A stretch of DNA of 64,000 nucleotides. Origin: Eubacteriales bacterium (GTDB lineage Bacteria; Bacillota; Clostridia; Lachnospirales; Lachnospiraceae). The notes under the pieces were generated by a model, which was not told the origin of the DNA, searched no databases, and worked only from the letters and a program-made list of their open reading frames with translations. This document shows positions 44,916 through 53,231 of this stretch, piece by piece. The stretch's first letter is position 1, and the number at the start of each line of letters is the position of its first letter. The stretch lies in the NCBI GenBank assembly GCA_030524455.1, contig JAUNGT010000003.1:1-64000 (forward strand), in the 5' to 3' direction. Made by a program: the position numbers and the translations under genes.

Positions 44916-46013
44916 TTATCTGCCGTCGCTCTCAACCAGAATTTCTTGCAATTTATATAAATTATCCTCGCTTACGTCCTCTGCCCTCTCCATAAGGCAG
45001 CAAAGAGTATAACGCACCCATTCCAACTGCCCCCAACTATCCTGCGGCGGCTCTGTAGTGTCCGTTTCGGACACTTTCGCAATAGCGTGTACTGCTGCCG
45101 CTGCCGCATCTTTCGCCTTTTCCATAGCCACTGCCATATTATCTACATACCGCTTAAGCTGTCTTGCGTTCTCTGCCTCTTCCTCTGCTTTTTTCTGCTT
45201 GTCTAGGGCATCTGCTACGGCTTGGTCTGCGTCTATTTGTGCTATCTCTGCGTCTTTTGCTGCCTTATCTGCTTTTTCCCGTGCTTTTGCCGCCACCTGT
45301 TCTGCTACTTTCTGGGCTATTTCTTTTGCCCTCACGTCCTCGCCTGCTGCCGCTGCCGCTGCTATTGCTTTCTGGTCGTCCTCTGGCAACTTTGCAGCCT
45401 CATAAGCAGCGGTAATACCCATATTGCCACTCTTAAGCTGTTCTTTAACCTCTGGTGTGGCGTTATTGTTGATGCTCTCCATTCTGGCTACGTTGGTGCT
45501 GCTCTCATTCAGCATAGCTGCAATCAAATCACGCATTTTACCTTGTATCTCTAGCCCGTCCTCTTCCTTTGCCCGCATCAGCGCCGCTTTTGTACGCTCT
45601 ACTAATCTGGTTTTCTCATATGCCGTAAGCGGCTGCGTGTATCCGTTGCCAGCCAGCAGCCGCAGCTCATACATTGCCTCGCTCATATCCATGTAGCGGT
45701 AAAGCACTTTTTCATACTCTTTGTGTCCCCGCTCCCAATTCAGAATATTTGCGGCATTGCGTCTATGCCCGTCGATTATGAAATACTCGCCCTTTATCCT
45801 CGCAAGTACCGTGGGCTGCTCCTGCCCTACGTGTAAAAAGCTATCTGCCAGTTCCTCTACGTTCTCTAATTTCTGGTGCGTATTCTCTGGTGCTGCCTTT
45901 ACCTCATACGGGCTTAAATAAATTTCTTTGTAGCCCTCTGTCGCCGTAGGCGCTCCCGCTGCCTTTGTCTTTGCGTTCAAAATGTCTTTTAATCCAAATT
46001 TTTCCTTTGCCAT
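44916..46013 (-). CDS. ParB-family partition protein
   Basis: 365 aa. The N-terminal ParB/Srx domain has a box II-like FIIDGHRRNAAN (CTP/parS-binding region). A helix-turn-helix follows (LIAAMLNESSTNVARMESIN, then GITAAYEAAKLP). A long Ala/Glu/Lys coiled coil (about 205-310) is unusual for plain ParB. It lies 356 bp downstream of parA with one small gene between. Confidence 0.88.
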   Translation of the reverse strand: MAKEKFGLKDILNAKTKAAGAPTATEGYKEIYLSPYEVKAAPENTHQKLENVEELADSFLHVGQEQPTVLARIKGEYFIIDGHRRNAANILNWERGHKEYEKVLYRYMDMSEAMYELRLLAGNGYTQPLTAYEKTRLVERTKAALMRAKEEDGLEIQGKMRDLIAAMLNESSTNVARMESINNNATPEVKEQLKSGNMGITAAYEAAKLPEDDQKAIAAAAAAGEDVRAKEIAQKVAEQVAAKAREKADKAAKDAEIAQIDADQAVADALDKQKKAEEEAENARQLKRYVDNMAVAMEKAKDAAAAAVHAIAKVSETDTTEPPQDSWGQLEWVRYTLCCLMERAEDVSEDNLYKLQEILVESDGR

Positions 46014-46035
46014 ATTCCTTACCTCGCTCTCTGGC

Positions 46036-46365
46036 TTATTCGCCTATCAGTAGTTTAATTGCCTCTATAGCCCTTTCCGTTGCCTCGTTGCATTTCTTTT
46101 CCCACTCCTGCGCCCGTTCTGGGTGCTGCTCTCTTCTGTACTGCCTATATATTACTCTCCACTCTTCCTGCGATACCTGACGTTTATATAGCCTATACTT
46201 CCATTCCTCGCTAAAATACGTTCTTTCCTCGTCTGTCTGATTTAGTGCGCCTTGTCTTGCGAAAACTTTTGACGGGCTTAGCACTCCCAGCAGCCCTTTA
46301 AATCCTGCTGCCCTTATGCTCTTTGGGGCTTTCGGCTTTTTCCTTTGCTGTAATTCTTCATACAT
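46036..46365 (-). CDS. Unknown protein between parA and parB
   Basis: 109 aa, strongly charged (EELQQRKKPKAPKSIRAAG, EEWRVIYRQYRREQHPERAQ). Helical, no signal or membrane segment. Four bp after parA, so co-translated. It may be a partition accessory. Confidence 0.55.
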   Translation of the reverse strand: MYEELQQRKKPKAPKSIRAAGFKGLLGVLSPSKVFARQGALNQTDEERTYFSEEWKYRLYKRQVSQEEWRVIYRQYRREQHPERAQEWEKKCNEATERAIEAIKLLIGE

Positions 46366-46369
46366 TGCC

Positions 46370-47158
46370 TTACCGTCCCTTTCCCGTGTACTGCGTCACA
46401 AACTTCTTGTATCCCTGCGCTGCCCCGCAGCACGGGCTATACTCATAGATTGCTTTTTGCATGAAAGAACATTCCGCCACTTTCTTGGAATATCTGATAA
46501 TCCCCAGAATGTTATATACTCCCTGCTCTTTCAGCCACTCCACGCCTGCGCTTTCCCCGTCCGTATTCTGGTATGACGTAATCAGAACGCCTGCCAGCTT
46601 GATAGCTGGGTTAAATTCCTTTATGTCCTCTATCTGCTCTGCTACAATGTCCAGCCCCTCTAAAGCGTAATTATCCAGCTTTACGGGTACTATAACCTCG
46701 TCCGTGATTGCCAGCGCATTTAAGACGTTAAGCCCTATGTCTGGCGGGTTATCTATAATGCAGTAATCGTATTTGCCCCATACGGTGCAATCTCCGTAAT
46801 ATTCGATTTTTGCATTTTTCAGTTGCTCATACCGTGATAACTGGTTTTCGTTTTCCTCTTTGGTTAAATTCCATGTAGCCCCAAACAATGACATATTAGC
46901 CGTTACAATGTCTATGCCCTCGTAATCGGTCTGCTGTATTATCTCGTCTGGGTGTACCCAGTCCCCACTAAGTAGCCTTGTTATCGGTGCTACGCTCTCT
47001 GCGTCGTATCTACCGTATGCCTTGCTTAAATTGCCCTGCTTGTCGTTATCCAGCAACAGGACTTTGTAGCCCCTGCGGTAAAGCTCATACGCCATATTTG
47101 CCGCTGTAAAGGTTTTGGCTACGCCGCCCTTTAAATTCAAAATGCTTATTGTTTTCAT
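46370..47158 (-). CDS. ParA-family partition ATPase
   Basis: 262 aa. Deviant Walker A KGGVAKT (10-16), the A' box VLLLDNDKQGNLS and Walker B YCIIDNPPDIGLN. No N-terminal HTH, so the type Ib/Soj-like form. With ParB it would segregate a low-copy replicon. Confidence 0.93.
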   Translation of the reverse strand: MKTISILNLKGGVAKTFTAANMAYELYRRGYKVLLLDNDKQGNLSKAYGRYDAESVAPITRLLSGDWVHPDEIIQQTDYEGIDIVTANMSLFGATWNLTKEENENQLSRYEQLKNAKIEYYGDCTVWGKYDYCIIDNPPDIGLNVLNALAITDEVIVPVKLDNYALEGLDIVAEQIEDIKEFNPAIKLAGVLITSYQNTDGESAGVEWLKEQGVYNILGIIRYSKKVAECSFMQKAIYEYSPCCGAAQGYKKFVTQYTGKGR

Positions 47159-47184
47159 TCTATGCCTCTCTTTCTGCGCCGCCT

Positions 47185-47595
47185 CTAGCGCATTGTGATT
47201 GTTTCCCGCTCTTCTGTAAGCTCTTCTGGGTGCAATAAATAGCGCTCTATCAGTTCTGCCGCCAGCTGCCAGCTATAGCACACTGCTGTATAATATCCCT
47301 GCTGCCGCAAAAACTCTAACCAGCGTTTCTGATTTTCCGTTGTGGTGTTCCTGCCAGCCTTAAGCTCTATGTATAGCCCGTGGTATCCTGCCCGTACTGC
47401 TGGTAGCACAACGTCTGGCACTCCCGCTTTAACGCCCTGCCTCTTAAGCGCCGTGGCTGTCGCCTTGTCCCTTTTGCCGCCATTCGGTACATGATGCAGA
47501 TACTCTAACTCTGGCATACGCCCTAACTGGTACGCAGCCCAGCTAAATAGTGCCTCTTGGTGTCCGCTCTCGTCGTCCAGTCTAAAGTTTCTCAT
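47185..47595 (-). CDS. VRR-NUC domain nuclease
   Basis: 136 aa from the ATG at 47595 (MRNFRLDDESGHQEALFSWA), which overlaps the previous stop (ATGA). VRR-NUC signatures: GVKAGVPDVVLPAVRAGYHG, LYIELKAGRNTTTENQKRW, with D and E-x-K catalytic residues. Probably processes replication or recombination intermediates. Confidence 0.9.
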   Translation of the reverse strand: MRNFRLDDESGHQEALFSWAAYQLGRMPELEYLHHVPNGGKRDKATATALKRQGVKAGVPDVVLPAVRAGYHGLYIELKAGRNTTTENQKRWLEFLRQQGYYTAVCYSWQLAAELIERYLLHPEELTEERETITMR

Positions 47596-47744
47596 GTTCC
47601 CGCTCTCTCCTTTCCGTGGTTTTCCTCTCTTTGGTTCTGTGCCAGCACGTCTGCTCTGCATAGGTCGTAATACTCACACCATAGGCAGCAGTGCTTACAG
47701 CCCTTTCCTCTCTGGAATAACCAGTATAAAAGCCTCTGCCTCAT
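47592..47744 (-). CDS. 50-aa cysteine-rich protein
   Basis: MRQRLLYWLFQRGKGCKHCC then LWCEYYDLCRAD. Five cysteines in CKHCCLWCEYYDLC suggest a zinc finger. Coupled by ATGA overlaps to the genes on both sides, strong evidence that it is translated. No family assigned. Confidence 0.6.
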   Translation of the reverse strand: MRQRLLYWLFQRGKGCKHCCLWCEYYDLCRADVLAQNQREENHGKERAGT

Positions 47745-47899
47745 TCCTTGCGCCCTCTGTCGTCGTTATCGTTCCAGCGTTGCTGCCGCTCCATAGCGTC
47801 CACTGCTACGCTAAATGCCAGAAATCCCAGCGCAAACAACACTAAAAACACACATACTATGATTGCTACTACAATGGCTATAATTTTGATAATCTGCAT
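47741..47899 (-). CDS. 52-aa single-pass membrane protein
   Basis: MQIIKIIAIVVAIIVCVFLV, one transmembrane helix, then a charged tail QQRWNDNDDRGRKE. GGGGGGAT precedes the ATG. Starts 2 bp after the Rep stop and overlaps the next gene (ATGA). Confidence 0.6.
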   Translation of the reverse strand: MQIIKIIAIVVAIIVCVFLVLFALGFLAFSVAVDAMERQQRWNDNDDRGRKE

Positions 47900-47900
47900 T

Positions 47901-48665
47901 TTATCCCCCCCTTTCTAATTTGACTAACGTATATCTGAAATAGCCGTACCCGTAATACTCTGGGCTATGTACTCCCTTGCTTATACTGTTCTTGTCTACG
48001 TAGTATCCTTTTATCGGTCTTGCCTCTGCTTTAAAATATTCTCTGTCAGAAATTATGCTGTACTCTGGCTCTGGTCTTACTAAGTTCTTGCTACAGTTCC
48101 AGCGCTTGCCTTGTAGCGCCCCGTCCTCTGTCTTTCTGTGTGTACCCGTGTATTTAATCAAATATGCTGCCAGCTCTGCATACTGCCCGCTGTCGTCCAG
48201 AGGAAATACTTTTACTCTGTTATGTCCCTCATACGCCTTATACCAGCACTTCTGTAAAATCTTTGTATCTATCTGGTTTATAACTAAGTGGTGATGTCTT
48301 GCCCCTTTCTTGCCTATCTCCATTACGTGTATGTATTTAAGCTCTAGCCCAGCCTTTTTATATTCCTTGCGACACTCCCGTAGGAATATATCTATATCTT
48401 TCCTCATCTGCTCTCTGGTTCTGTCTGGCTCTCCCTTTTTCCGTATGTAGTCCAGTATTAAATGATAGTCGCCATAGCCATAGTTAGCATTTATCAGAAT
48501 ACGCAGCTTTCTTTCTGCCTGCCTTGTGTTTATTTTCTCCTGCTGCTCTGTGGTGGGCTTAACCTTATCCCCCCTCTTTATCCCCTGCTTTTTATATCTG
48601 CTTGTAAAATAGCGCTCTATCTCTATGGTTTTACCAGCCCTTGTAATCCTCTCAACGTATGGCAT
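47901..48665 (-). CDS. HUH endonuclease, rolling-circle Rep-like protein
   Basis: 254 aa. HUH metal-binding motif HHH at 124-126 within GARHHHLVINQ. A plausible catalytic tyrosine helix, ELAAYLIKYTG (about 168-178), resembles Rep proteins of rolling-circle replicons. The basic N-terminus may bind DNA. It probably nicks an origin and could start phage or plasmid-form replication. Inverted repeats just upstream (48705-48846) are origin candidates. Confidence 0.78.
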   Translation of the reverse strand: MPYVERITRAGKTIEIERYFTSRYKKQGIKRGDKVKPTTEQQEKINTRQAERKLRILINANYGYGDYHLILDYIRKKGEPDRTREQMRKDIDIFLRECRKEYKKAGLELKYIHVMEIGKKGARHHHLVINQIDTKILQKCWYKAYEGHNRVKVFPLDDSGQYAELAAYLIKYTGTHRKTEDGALQGKRWNCSKNLVRPEPEYSIISDREYFKAEARPIKGYYVDKNSISKGVHSPEYYGYGYFRYTLVKLERGG

Positions 48666-48704
48666 ATATTTTTACTCCTTTATAGGTCTATCTGGTCGGA
48701 AAGC

Positions 48705-48846
48705 TAATACTTTTATCAAGTGATAAAGCAGGCTTTCTGCCCGCATTTTTCTTGATATTTTCGCCATACAGTGATATACTGTGTTTAGGTTGTAAAAGCT
48801 GTATAGCTTAGCCCCTATGGTATTCCCGTACCGTAGGGGCTTTTTA
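48705..48846. other. Cluster of inverted repeats upstream of rep
   Basis: Four dyads within 142 bp: TTTATCA-AG-TGATAAA (48712-48727), ACAGT-N5-ACTGT (48768-48782), AAGCT-N4-AGCTT (48796-48809), and a 12-bp near-perfect stem GCCCCTATGGTA / TACCGTAGGGGC (48811-48840). An 83-codon frame crosses this stretch but overlaps the neighbouring gene and is not gene-like. Position before an HUH Rep gene makes this the best origin candidate. Confidence 0.5.
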
Positions 48847-48847
48847 C

Positions 48848-49336
48848 TTATCCATTTGTAAAATGTTTCTCTGCATACTCGTAAGCCTCTTTGTAGGGCT
48901 TTTGGCAACGGTAACTCGTGCAAGTGTGCAGCCTGCTACCTCTGCAAAACTCGCAGGCGTGTAGCTTTGCGTACCCGTTCAGCCATTTCCTGCGGTCATA
49001 TTCCAATTTGTAGCGCAACTTGTCTGCGTTCACTGCCTCTATGCCTGCTGCATCTGCCGCCGCTATTTCGGCGCTCATTCCCTCGCTTATTCCGTACTTA
49101 ACGCCCACTATCACAAAGTCGCAGCTTTTTAGCAGCGCTAAGCCTGCTGCCATGCCTGCCGCCCGTTCCTCTGGCTTGTCCTCATTTAAGCACTGCGTCA
49201 TATATAAATGTGGCGTAATTGGCGCTAAGCCTGCCTCTATCGCCTGCTTTGTAAGCGCCTGCGCATAGTCTATATTTCTGTCAAGCTCTGCGCTGTTCTT
49301 TGCCCTATACGGGCTGCATATGTATACTTTTCTCAT
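48848..49336 (-). CDS. Nucleoside 2-deoxyribosyltransferase-like protein (DUF4406/DUF7768 type)
   Basis: 162 aa. KVYICSPYRA at the start, GLAPITPHLYMTQ, and CDFVIVGVKYGISEGMSAEI resemble the nucleotide-binding fold of deoxyribosyltransferase-like phage proteins. The C-terminal 40 residues add CEFCRGSRLHTCTSYRC, a probable zinc site. Activity unknown. Confidence 0.72.
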   Translation of the reverse strand: MRKVYICSPYRAKNSAELDRNIDYAQALTKQAIEAGLAPITPHLYMTQCLNEDKPEERAAGMAAGLALLKSCDFVIVGVKYGISEGMSAEIAAADAAGIEAVNADKLRYKLEYDRRKWLNGYAKLHACEFCRGSRLHTCTSYRCQKPYKEAYEYAEKHFTNG

Positions 49337-49647
49337 TACTGCCCGCCTTTCTGTGCTTCTACTCTGGCAAGCTCGTGTTCTACCAGATGCTCTACCATGT
49401 GCATTAAATCATTTGTGCTTTTTTCTGTCATAAATCCGCACAACTCGCAACAAGTGGCAAAACCGCAGATTATATGATAATGCGTTACTACGTCCTGCTC
49501 TGTTTTCATGCTTTTAAGCCCGCTTATGAGTGAAGTTAGATTTATGACTGCCCGCTCGCCTAATTCGCCGCCTGCGCCCTCTATCGGTATCTCTATGCGT
49601 GTTGCCTGTGGCTCTCCTTTGCTGTTTACTATGGTTTTGCTTCTCAT
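49336..49647 (-). CDS. Unknown early protein overlapping the OB-fold gene
   Basis: 103 aa. N-terminal beta part (TRIEIPIEGAGGELGERAVI) and a C-terminal segment with CGFATCCELCGF and histidines (DLMHMVEHLVEHE), possibly metal-binding. Overlaps the upstream gene by 134 bp in another frame. Confidence 0.6.
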   Translation of the reverse strand: MRSKTIVNSKGEPQATRIEIPIEGAGGELGERAVINLTSLISGLKSMKTEQDVVTHYHIICGFATCCELCGFMTEKSTNDLMHMVEHLVEHELARVEAQKGGQ

Positions 49648-50365
49648 TTCCTGCCCGCTCCTTTCTGTTAATCAACTGTACTGATACCTCATAAGCCGTG
49701 CGCCGTTCTCTGTTGCCGCTGTCGGCATCAATAACCTTTTCATACTGGCGGCTCTGGTATCTTCCCAACAGTTCTACTACGTCGCCCTGCTGCCAGCCTG
49801 CCACCTCGTCCGCCTGCTCCTGCCAGCAGATGCAGGGAATAAAACACTTGTTACCCGTCAGCTCATTTTTTACAATGACGAAAATATCAGTAATACGCTT
49901 GCCTCTCGGCGTTGTTCTATACACTGGCTCATGTGCGATAATGCCCCGTATCGCTACGTCGTCCTGCATCATAGGTTTTCTTGCCAGCCCCACAAAATCT
50001 GCCAGAATAAATACCAGTACTTTACCACTCTTAAAGTCCTTAAGTGTCTGTACCTTGCCAGATACTAAAACCTTGCTGCCTATCGCAATCTCAAAGCCCG
50101 CTATCTCTCCCTCTTCTTTACTGATAACTGCATCTGTAAAAGCTACTATAACCTCGTCCAGCGTTCCCCGTGGGCGTGGTGTTTCAATCTTTGCCAGATA
50201 ACCATTGAAACGCAGCCCGCAAAGCTCCGTAACCTCTTTTACCTCTTTCAGTTCCCCTGCCAGTCCTGCTGCATTGTCCTTAATGCCGCCCGCTGTTAAT
50301 TCTTCCATAGCCATTGTGTTTAAATCTCGCATAAAATCTGGCTTATTATCCTGCTCTTTTCTCAT
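49514..50365 (-). CDS. OB-fold single-strand DNA-binding-like protein
   Basis: 283 aa as read. Two OB-fold-like segments: about 50-130 (GYLAKIETPRPRGTLDEVIV, VLVSGKVQTLKDF) and 138-235 (RGIIAHEPVYRTTPRGKRIT, IPCICWQEQADEVAGWQQGD). The last ~45 residues are basic and low-complexity, and are read from the alternate frame of the next gene. The true end may lie earlier if a frameshift is present. Probably a replication SSB. Confidence 0.72.
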   Translation of the reverse strand: MRKEQDNKPDFMRDLNTMAMEELTAGGIKDNAAGLAGELKEVKEVTELCGLRFNGYLAKIETPRPRGTLDEVIVAFTDAVISKEEGEIAGFEIAIGSKVLVSGKVQTLKDFKSGKVLVFILADFVGLARKPMMQDDVAIRGIIAHEPVYRTTPRGKRITDIFVIVKNELTGNKCFIPCICWQEQADEVAGWQQGDVVELLGRYQSRQYEKVIDADSGNRERRTAYEVSVQLINRKERAGNEKQNHSKQQRRATGNTHRDTDRGRRRRIRRAGSHKSNFTHKRA

Positions 50366-50621
50366 TCTCTACTATTTCCTTTCCGCTGTGGTTTTTCAGC
50401 ATTTCTATTGCCCGCTGGTAGCACGCTATCTCTGTGTCCTCTTTTACTTTGCAGATGCAACGCCCTTTTCTATCGCCCTCATACTCCCAGATTTCAATAA
50501 GGTTATTGCCGTATATGTCAAAGTGCATATGATACCTTAAGCTATGCCTCTTCTGTAGCGGTCTGTATATCTGGTAGAATTTATGTATAAGCGCCCTGCG
50601 TTCCTCGTCGTTCTCTTCCAT
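50346..50621 (-). CDS. Unknown early protein
   Basis: 91 aa. An alpha/beta protein with RYHMHFDIYGNNLIEIWEYE and CICKVKEDTEIACYQRAIEM. Overlaps the OB-fold gene by 20 bp. No family recognised. Confidence 0.6.
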   Translation of the reverse strand: MEENDEERRALIHKFYQIYRPLQKRHSLRYHMHFDIYGNNLIEIWEYEGDRKGRCICKVKEDTEIACYQRAIEMLKNHSGKEIVENEKRAG

Positions 50622-50668
50622 GCGCTGCCCTCACTTTCCCAAAAGTATTACTTATTCCTGAATAGGTA

Positions 50669-50869
50669 TTACTTTTTAGACGCCAGCCCGTCATATTTTA
50701 GCCGTCTGTACTCCGCTGCCATGTTCCGCACTTTATCAGAAAAACTGCGCCCCTCTACGTCCTCTATAACTTCCAGCGTTTCAGCGTCAATTTTTATGCT
50801 TTTCTGAATATTTGCGCCTACGTGCTGGTAGTTCCCGTTTTTCCATGTATACATATAGCTTTCACTCAC
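50669..50869 (-). CDS. Ribbon-helix-helix regulator
   Basis: 66 aa. IQKSIKIDAETLEVIEDVEG followed by RSFSDKVRNMAAEYRRL matches an Arc/CopG ribbon-helix-helix. Likely DNA-binding; it may control the early operon or copy number. Overlaps the previous gene by 8 bp. Confidence 0.72.
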   Translation of the reverse strand: MSESYMYTWKNGNYQHVGANIQKSIKIDAETLEVIEDVEGRSFSDKVRNMAAEYRRLKYDGLASKK

Positions 50870-51242
50870 TTTCTGGCTCTTCCTGCGTTTCCCCCACCAG
50901 CCAGCCCGTAAGCACTATATTTATCTGGCTACCGTCCCTGCCGTCGCTTATAATGTCTATATTCCCAAAGTAGCCATATACTGCGCCGTCTGGCGTGTAA
51001 ATGGTTATGCTGCCCTCTGTAGCTGGCTCTGGTGTTTCGATAACCAGCGGCTTTGCCTGCTGCCTCTGCATCAGCGCCGCTACCTCTTCGTCCGTCGTTG
51101 GCTCTGCGTCCTGCGCTTGCCACCAGATAAACAACATAAAGAGGATAATAGCCACGATAAATGCCACCAGTCCTGCTGCCGCCAGCAGCAGCCCTTTAAG
51201 CATCTGGTTTTCCCGTTTGTGTCGCCTCATTATCTGCCTCAC
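50862..51242 (-). CDS. Single-pass membrane protein
   Basis: 126 aa. One helix (LLLAAAGLVAFIVAIILFML) after a basic N-terminus, then an external Pro/Thr-rich part with GSITIYTPDGAVYGYFGNID. Overlaps its neighbours. Unknown function; could be a superinfection exclusion factor. Confidence 0.6.
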   Translation of the reverse strand: MRQIMRRHKRENQMLKGLLLAAAGLVAFIVAIILFMLFIWWQAQDAEPTTDEEVAALMQRQQAKPLVIETPEPATEGSITIYTPDGAVYGYFGNIDIISDGRDGSQINIVLTGWLVGETQEEPESE

Positions 51243-51483
51243 TTTCTTTTAAATTCCGCTCTGCGCACTTTATAAATGCTTTTATCTTTGTTATCTTTTT
51301 TTCGTGCGCCAGAATAGCGCTTACTGCCTTTTTCCTTATCCACTCCCAGTGCGCTATATCTGTGTTTTCCTTTTCCTTTTGCAAGTCCTTACGTGCCTTT
51401 TCCAAAGCCTCTTTTAAATCCCCGCTATATGAAAAGCTGTAGCTGTTTTTTGTTTCCTTAATGTGATATGTGCTTTTACCCAT
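51196..51483 (-). CDS. Charged helical protein of unknown function
   Basis: 95 aa from the ATG at 51483 (MGKSTYHIKETKNSYSFSYS). It continues with Lys/Glu-rich helices. Overlaps the methyltransferase end by 8 bp. No family recognised. Confidence 0.58.
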   Translation of the reverse strand: MGKSTYHIKETKNSYSFSYSGDLKEALEKARKDLQKEKENTDIAHWEWIRKKAVSAILAHEKKITKIKAFIKCAERNLKESEADNEATQTGKPDA

Positions 51484-52426
51484 ATTTCGCCTCGCTTTCT
51501 GCTGTTTCATTCAGTATTATTTTTCTAAATAAGCTCTCAAATATCGGTACTGGTATGCTATTGCCAGCCTGCTTGTAAAGTGGCATTGTATAACGCCCTA
51601 CTTTCTTATATACTGCTGCCGCTGCGTTAAAATCTGCATCTGTATAGCCCTGCAAGCGCCAGCACTCTAACTCTGTCAGATACCTATAGCGCCCATTACC
51701 CATATCTATTACTTGCGCTGGCGTTCTGTCCTGCCTTGTTGTTATGGTATAAGCATAATCTTTTATAACCGTTGCCCGCTTTATGCCAGTTTTTCCTATT
51801 ACGCTTAATACGCTCGGTTGCGTCACGTCGTATACTGGTGGTGCATCTGGTAATAAAAAATCGTTTATATCCCTCATGGGCGTTTTGATTAAATCATCAA
51901 AACAAAATTTTTCTTTCCCCAGCACTGATACCGTAAAAACTCTTTCCCGTGCCTGCGGTAGCCCAAACTCTCTAGCGTCCAGTATCTCAAAATTATTGCT
52001 ATATCCTAGCCTCTCCATTTCTGATAGATAACGGTCAAAATTGGCTTTCATATGTCGGCTTGTTACATTTTTTACATTTTCCCAGATAACGTATCTAGGT
52101 TTCCATTCTCCCATTTGCTCTATAATGTGAATTGTTTCCCACATAAGGCTACTTCGTGTTTCGCTTCCCTCGTCTGCCCCTTTCTGGTGTCCCGCTATGC
52201 TAAAATCTTGGCACGGGCTACCATGTATCAGAATATCTGGTTTTAAGTTCCAGCCTACTACGCTCTGTGTTTTATATTCCAATTCGTCAGAAAACATAGC
52301 ATTGTAGGAACGTACTGCCTTTTCGTCTATCTCCACATAATCAATGGCTTTTACGGGTATGCCTATATTACGCAGTGCGCAACGTGGGCTACCTATGCCA
52401 CCGAAAAGCTCTAATATCTGTACCAT
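51476..52426 (-). CDS. C5-cytosine DNA methyltransferase
   Basis: 316 aa. SAM site LELFGGIGSPRCAL, catalytic PCQ with Cys-72 (HGSPCQDFSIAG), ENVKNV, and the late GNSIPVPIFE motif. The target-recognition region is short, so specificity is unknown. No restriction enzyme is adjacent, so it most likely protects phage DNA from host restriction. Confidence 0.95.
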   Translation of the reverse strand: MVQILELFGGIGSPRCALRNIGIPVKAIDYVEIDEKAVRSYNAMFSDELEYKTQSVVGWNLKPDILIHGSPCQDFSIAGHQKGADEGSETRSSLMWETIHIIEQMGEWKPRYVIWENVKNVTSRHMKANFDRYLSEMERLGYSNNFEILDAREFGLPQARERVFTVSVLGKEKFCFDDLIKTPMRDINDFLLPDAPPVYDVTQPSVLSVIGKTGIKRATVIKDYAYTITTRQDRTPAQVIDMGNGRYRYLTELECWRLQGYTDADFNAAAAVYKKVGRYTMPLYKQAGNSIPVPIFESLFRKIILNETAESEAKYG

Positions 52427-52433
52427 TTACTGC

Positions 52434-52739
52434 CTACCTCTCTTCTGTTTCAAAATAATAATCATTCACTATCAGCTTTTGCCTGCTGAATATCAACACA
52501 AGCCCCAGCGGTACTGTAATAAGTGCTATAGTAGCGTCGCCCTCTAAAATCCATACCGCCAACACGGTAAGTATCAGCATCACTACCCCTAGCGCCCTCT
52601 GCTTAAGGAAGTACCAGCGTCGGGCTTGTCTTTCCCGCTCCCGCTGCCGTCTTGCCTGCTGCCAGCGGCGCATATCCTCTAAAGCATCTGCGTAGCCGTT
52701 TATATAACTGTCCTCACATTCCTTATATACTGCTCTCAT
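52434..52739 (-). CDS. Two-helix membrane protein
   Basis: 101 aa from the ATG at 52739 (after AAGGA); an upstream ATG (52814) is possible. A basic, Arg-rich N-terminal helix is followed by two transmembrane segments (VVMLILTVLAVWIL, IALITVPLGLVLIF). Seven bp before the methyltransferase gene. Confidence 0.6.
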   Translation of the reverse strand: MRAVYKECEDSYINGYADALEDMRRWQQARRQRERERQARRWYFLKQRALGVVMLILTVLAVWILEGDATIALITVPLGLVLIFSRQKLIVNDYYFETEER

Positions 52740-53048
52740 TCCTTGCCCCTTTTGGCGGCAGCTACCGTTATCCCTGCTGCCGCCACCGTGATACACAATT
52801 CCTTGCCTTGCCAAATCCCTTAAACTCTCCTTTTCGGCGGCGCTCTCTGTCTTTCCATGCCGCTATACTCCTGCTCTGGCGTGTTATTTACCGTGTGGGC
52901 TGCTTTTCACATTAAAAAGCCGCAGAAAACTTGTTGACCGTCCACATACTCTCTAGCTGGTATGACCGCTGCTATTTTTATCACGGTATCCAGATGCAGC
53001 TATTAGCCTGCTGCCCTCTGGTGCAGGCTCGCCATGCCTGCTACTCAA
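52740..53048. other. Gap upstream of the methyltransferase block
   Basis: About 310 bp between the membrane-protein gene and tRNA-Met. I see only very short frames (25 codons or fewer) and no convincing promoter or terminator. Confidence 0.4.
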
Positions 53049-53121
53049 TGCGCCGTATAGGACTTGAACCTATAACTTACTGCTTATGAGGCAGTTGCTC
53101 TAACCATTGAACTAACGGCGC
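53049..53121 (-). tRNA. tRNA-Met(CAT), phage-encoded
   Basis: 73-nt cloverleaf. Acceptor stem GCGCCGT / ACGGCGC, anticodon stem ACTGC / GCAGT with loop CTCATAA (anticodon CAT), T-arm with GGTTCAAGTCC. No CCA encoded. It could be elongator Met or an Ile2 tRNA needing lysidine. Confidence 0.92.
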
Positions 53122-53231
53122 TTATATATAAAAGCATTGTTACCGCAGGCGGCGCTTTGCTGTTGTGCCTGTCTCTGTTTGTATTCTGTGCCAATGGTCT
53201 TACCTTATGTCACGCCCATTTCACAATGCTT

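Noticed and set aside
48672..48923. 83-codon frame in the gap upstream of rep
   Set aside because: Runs through the inverted repeat cluster and overlaps the end of the neighbouring gene; composition is not gene-like.
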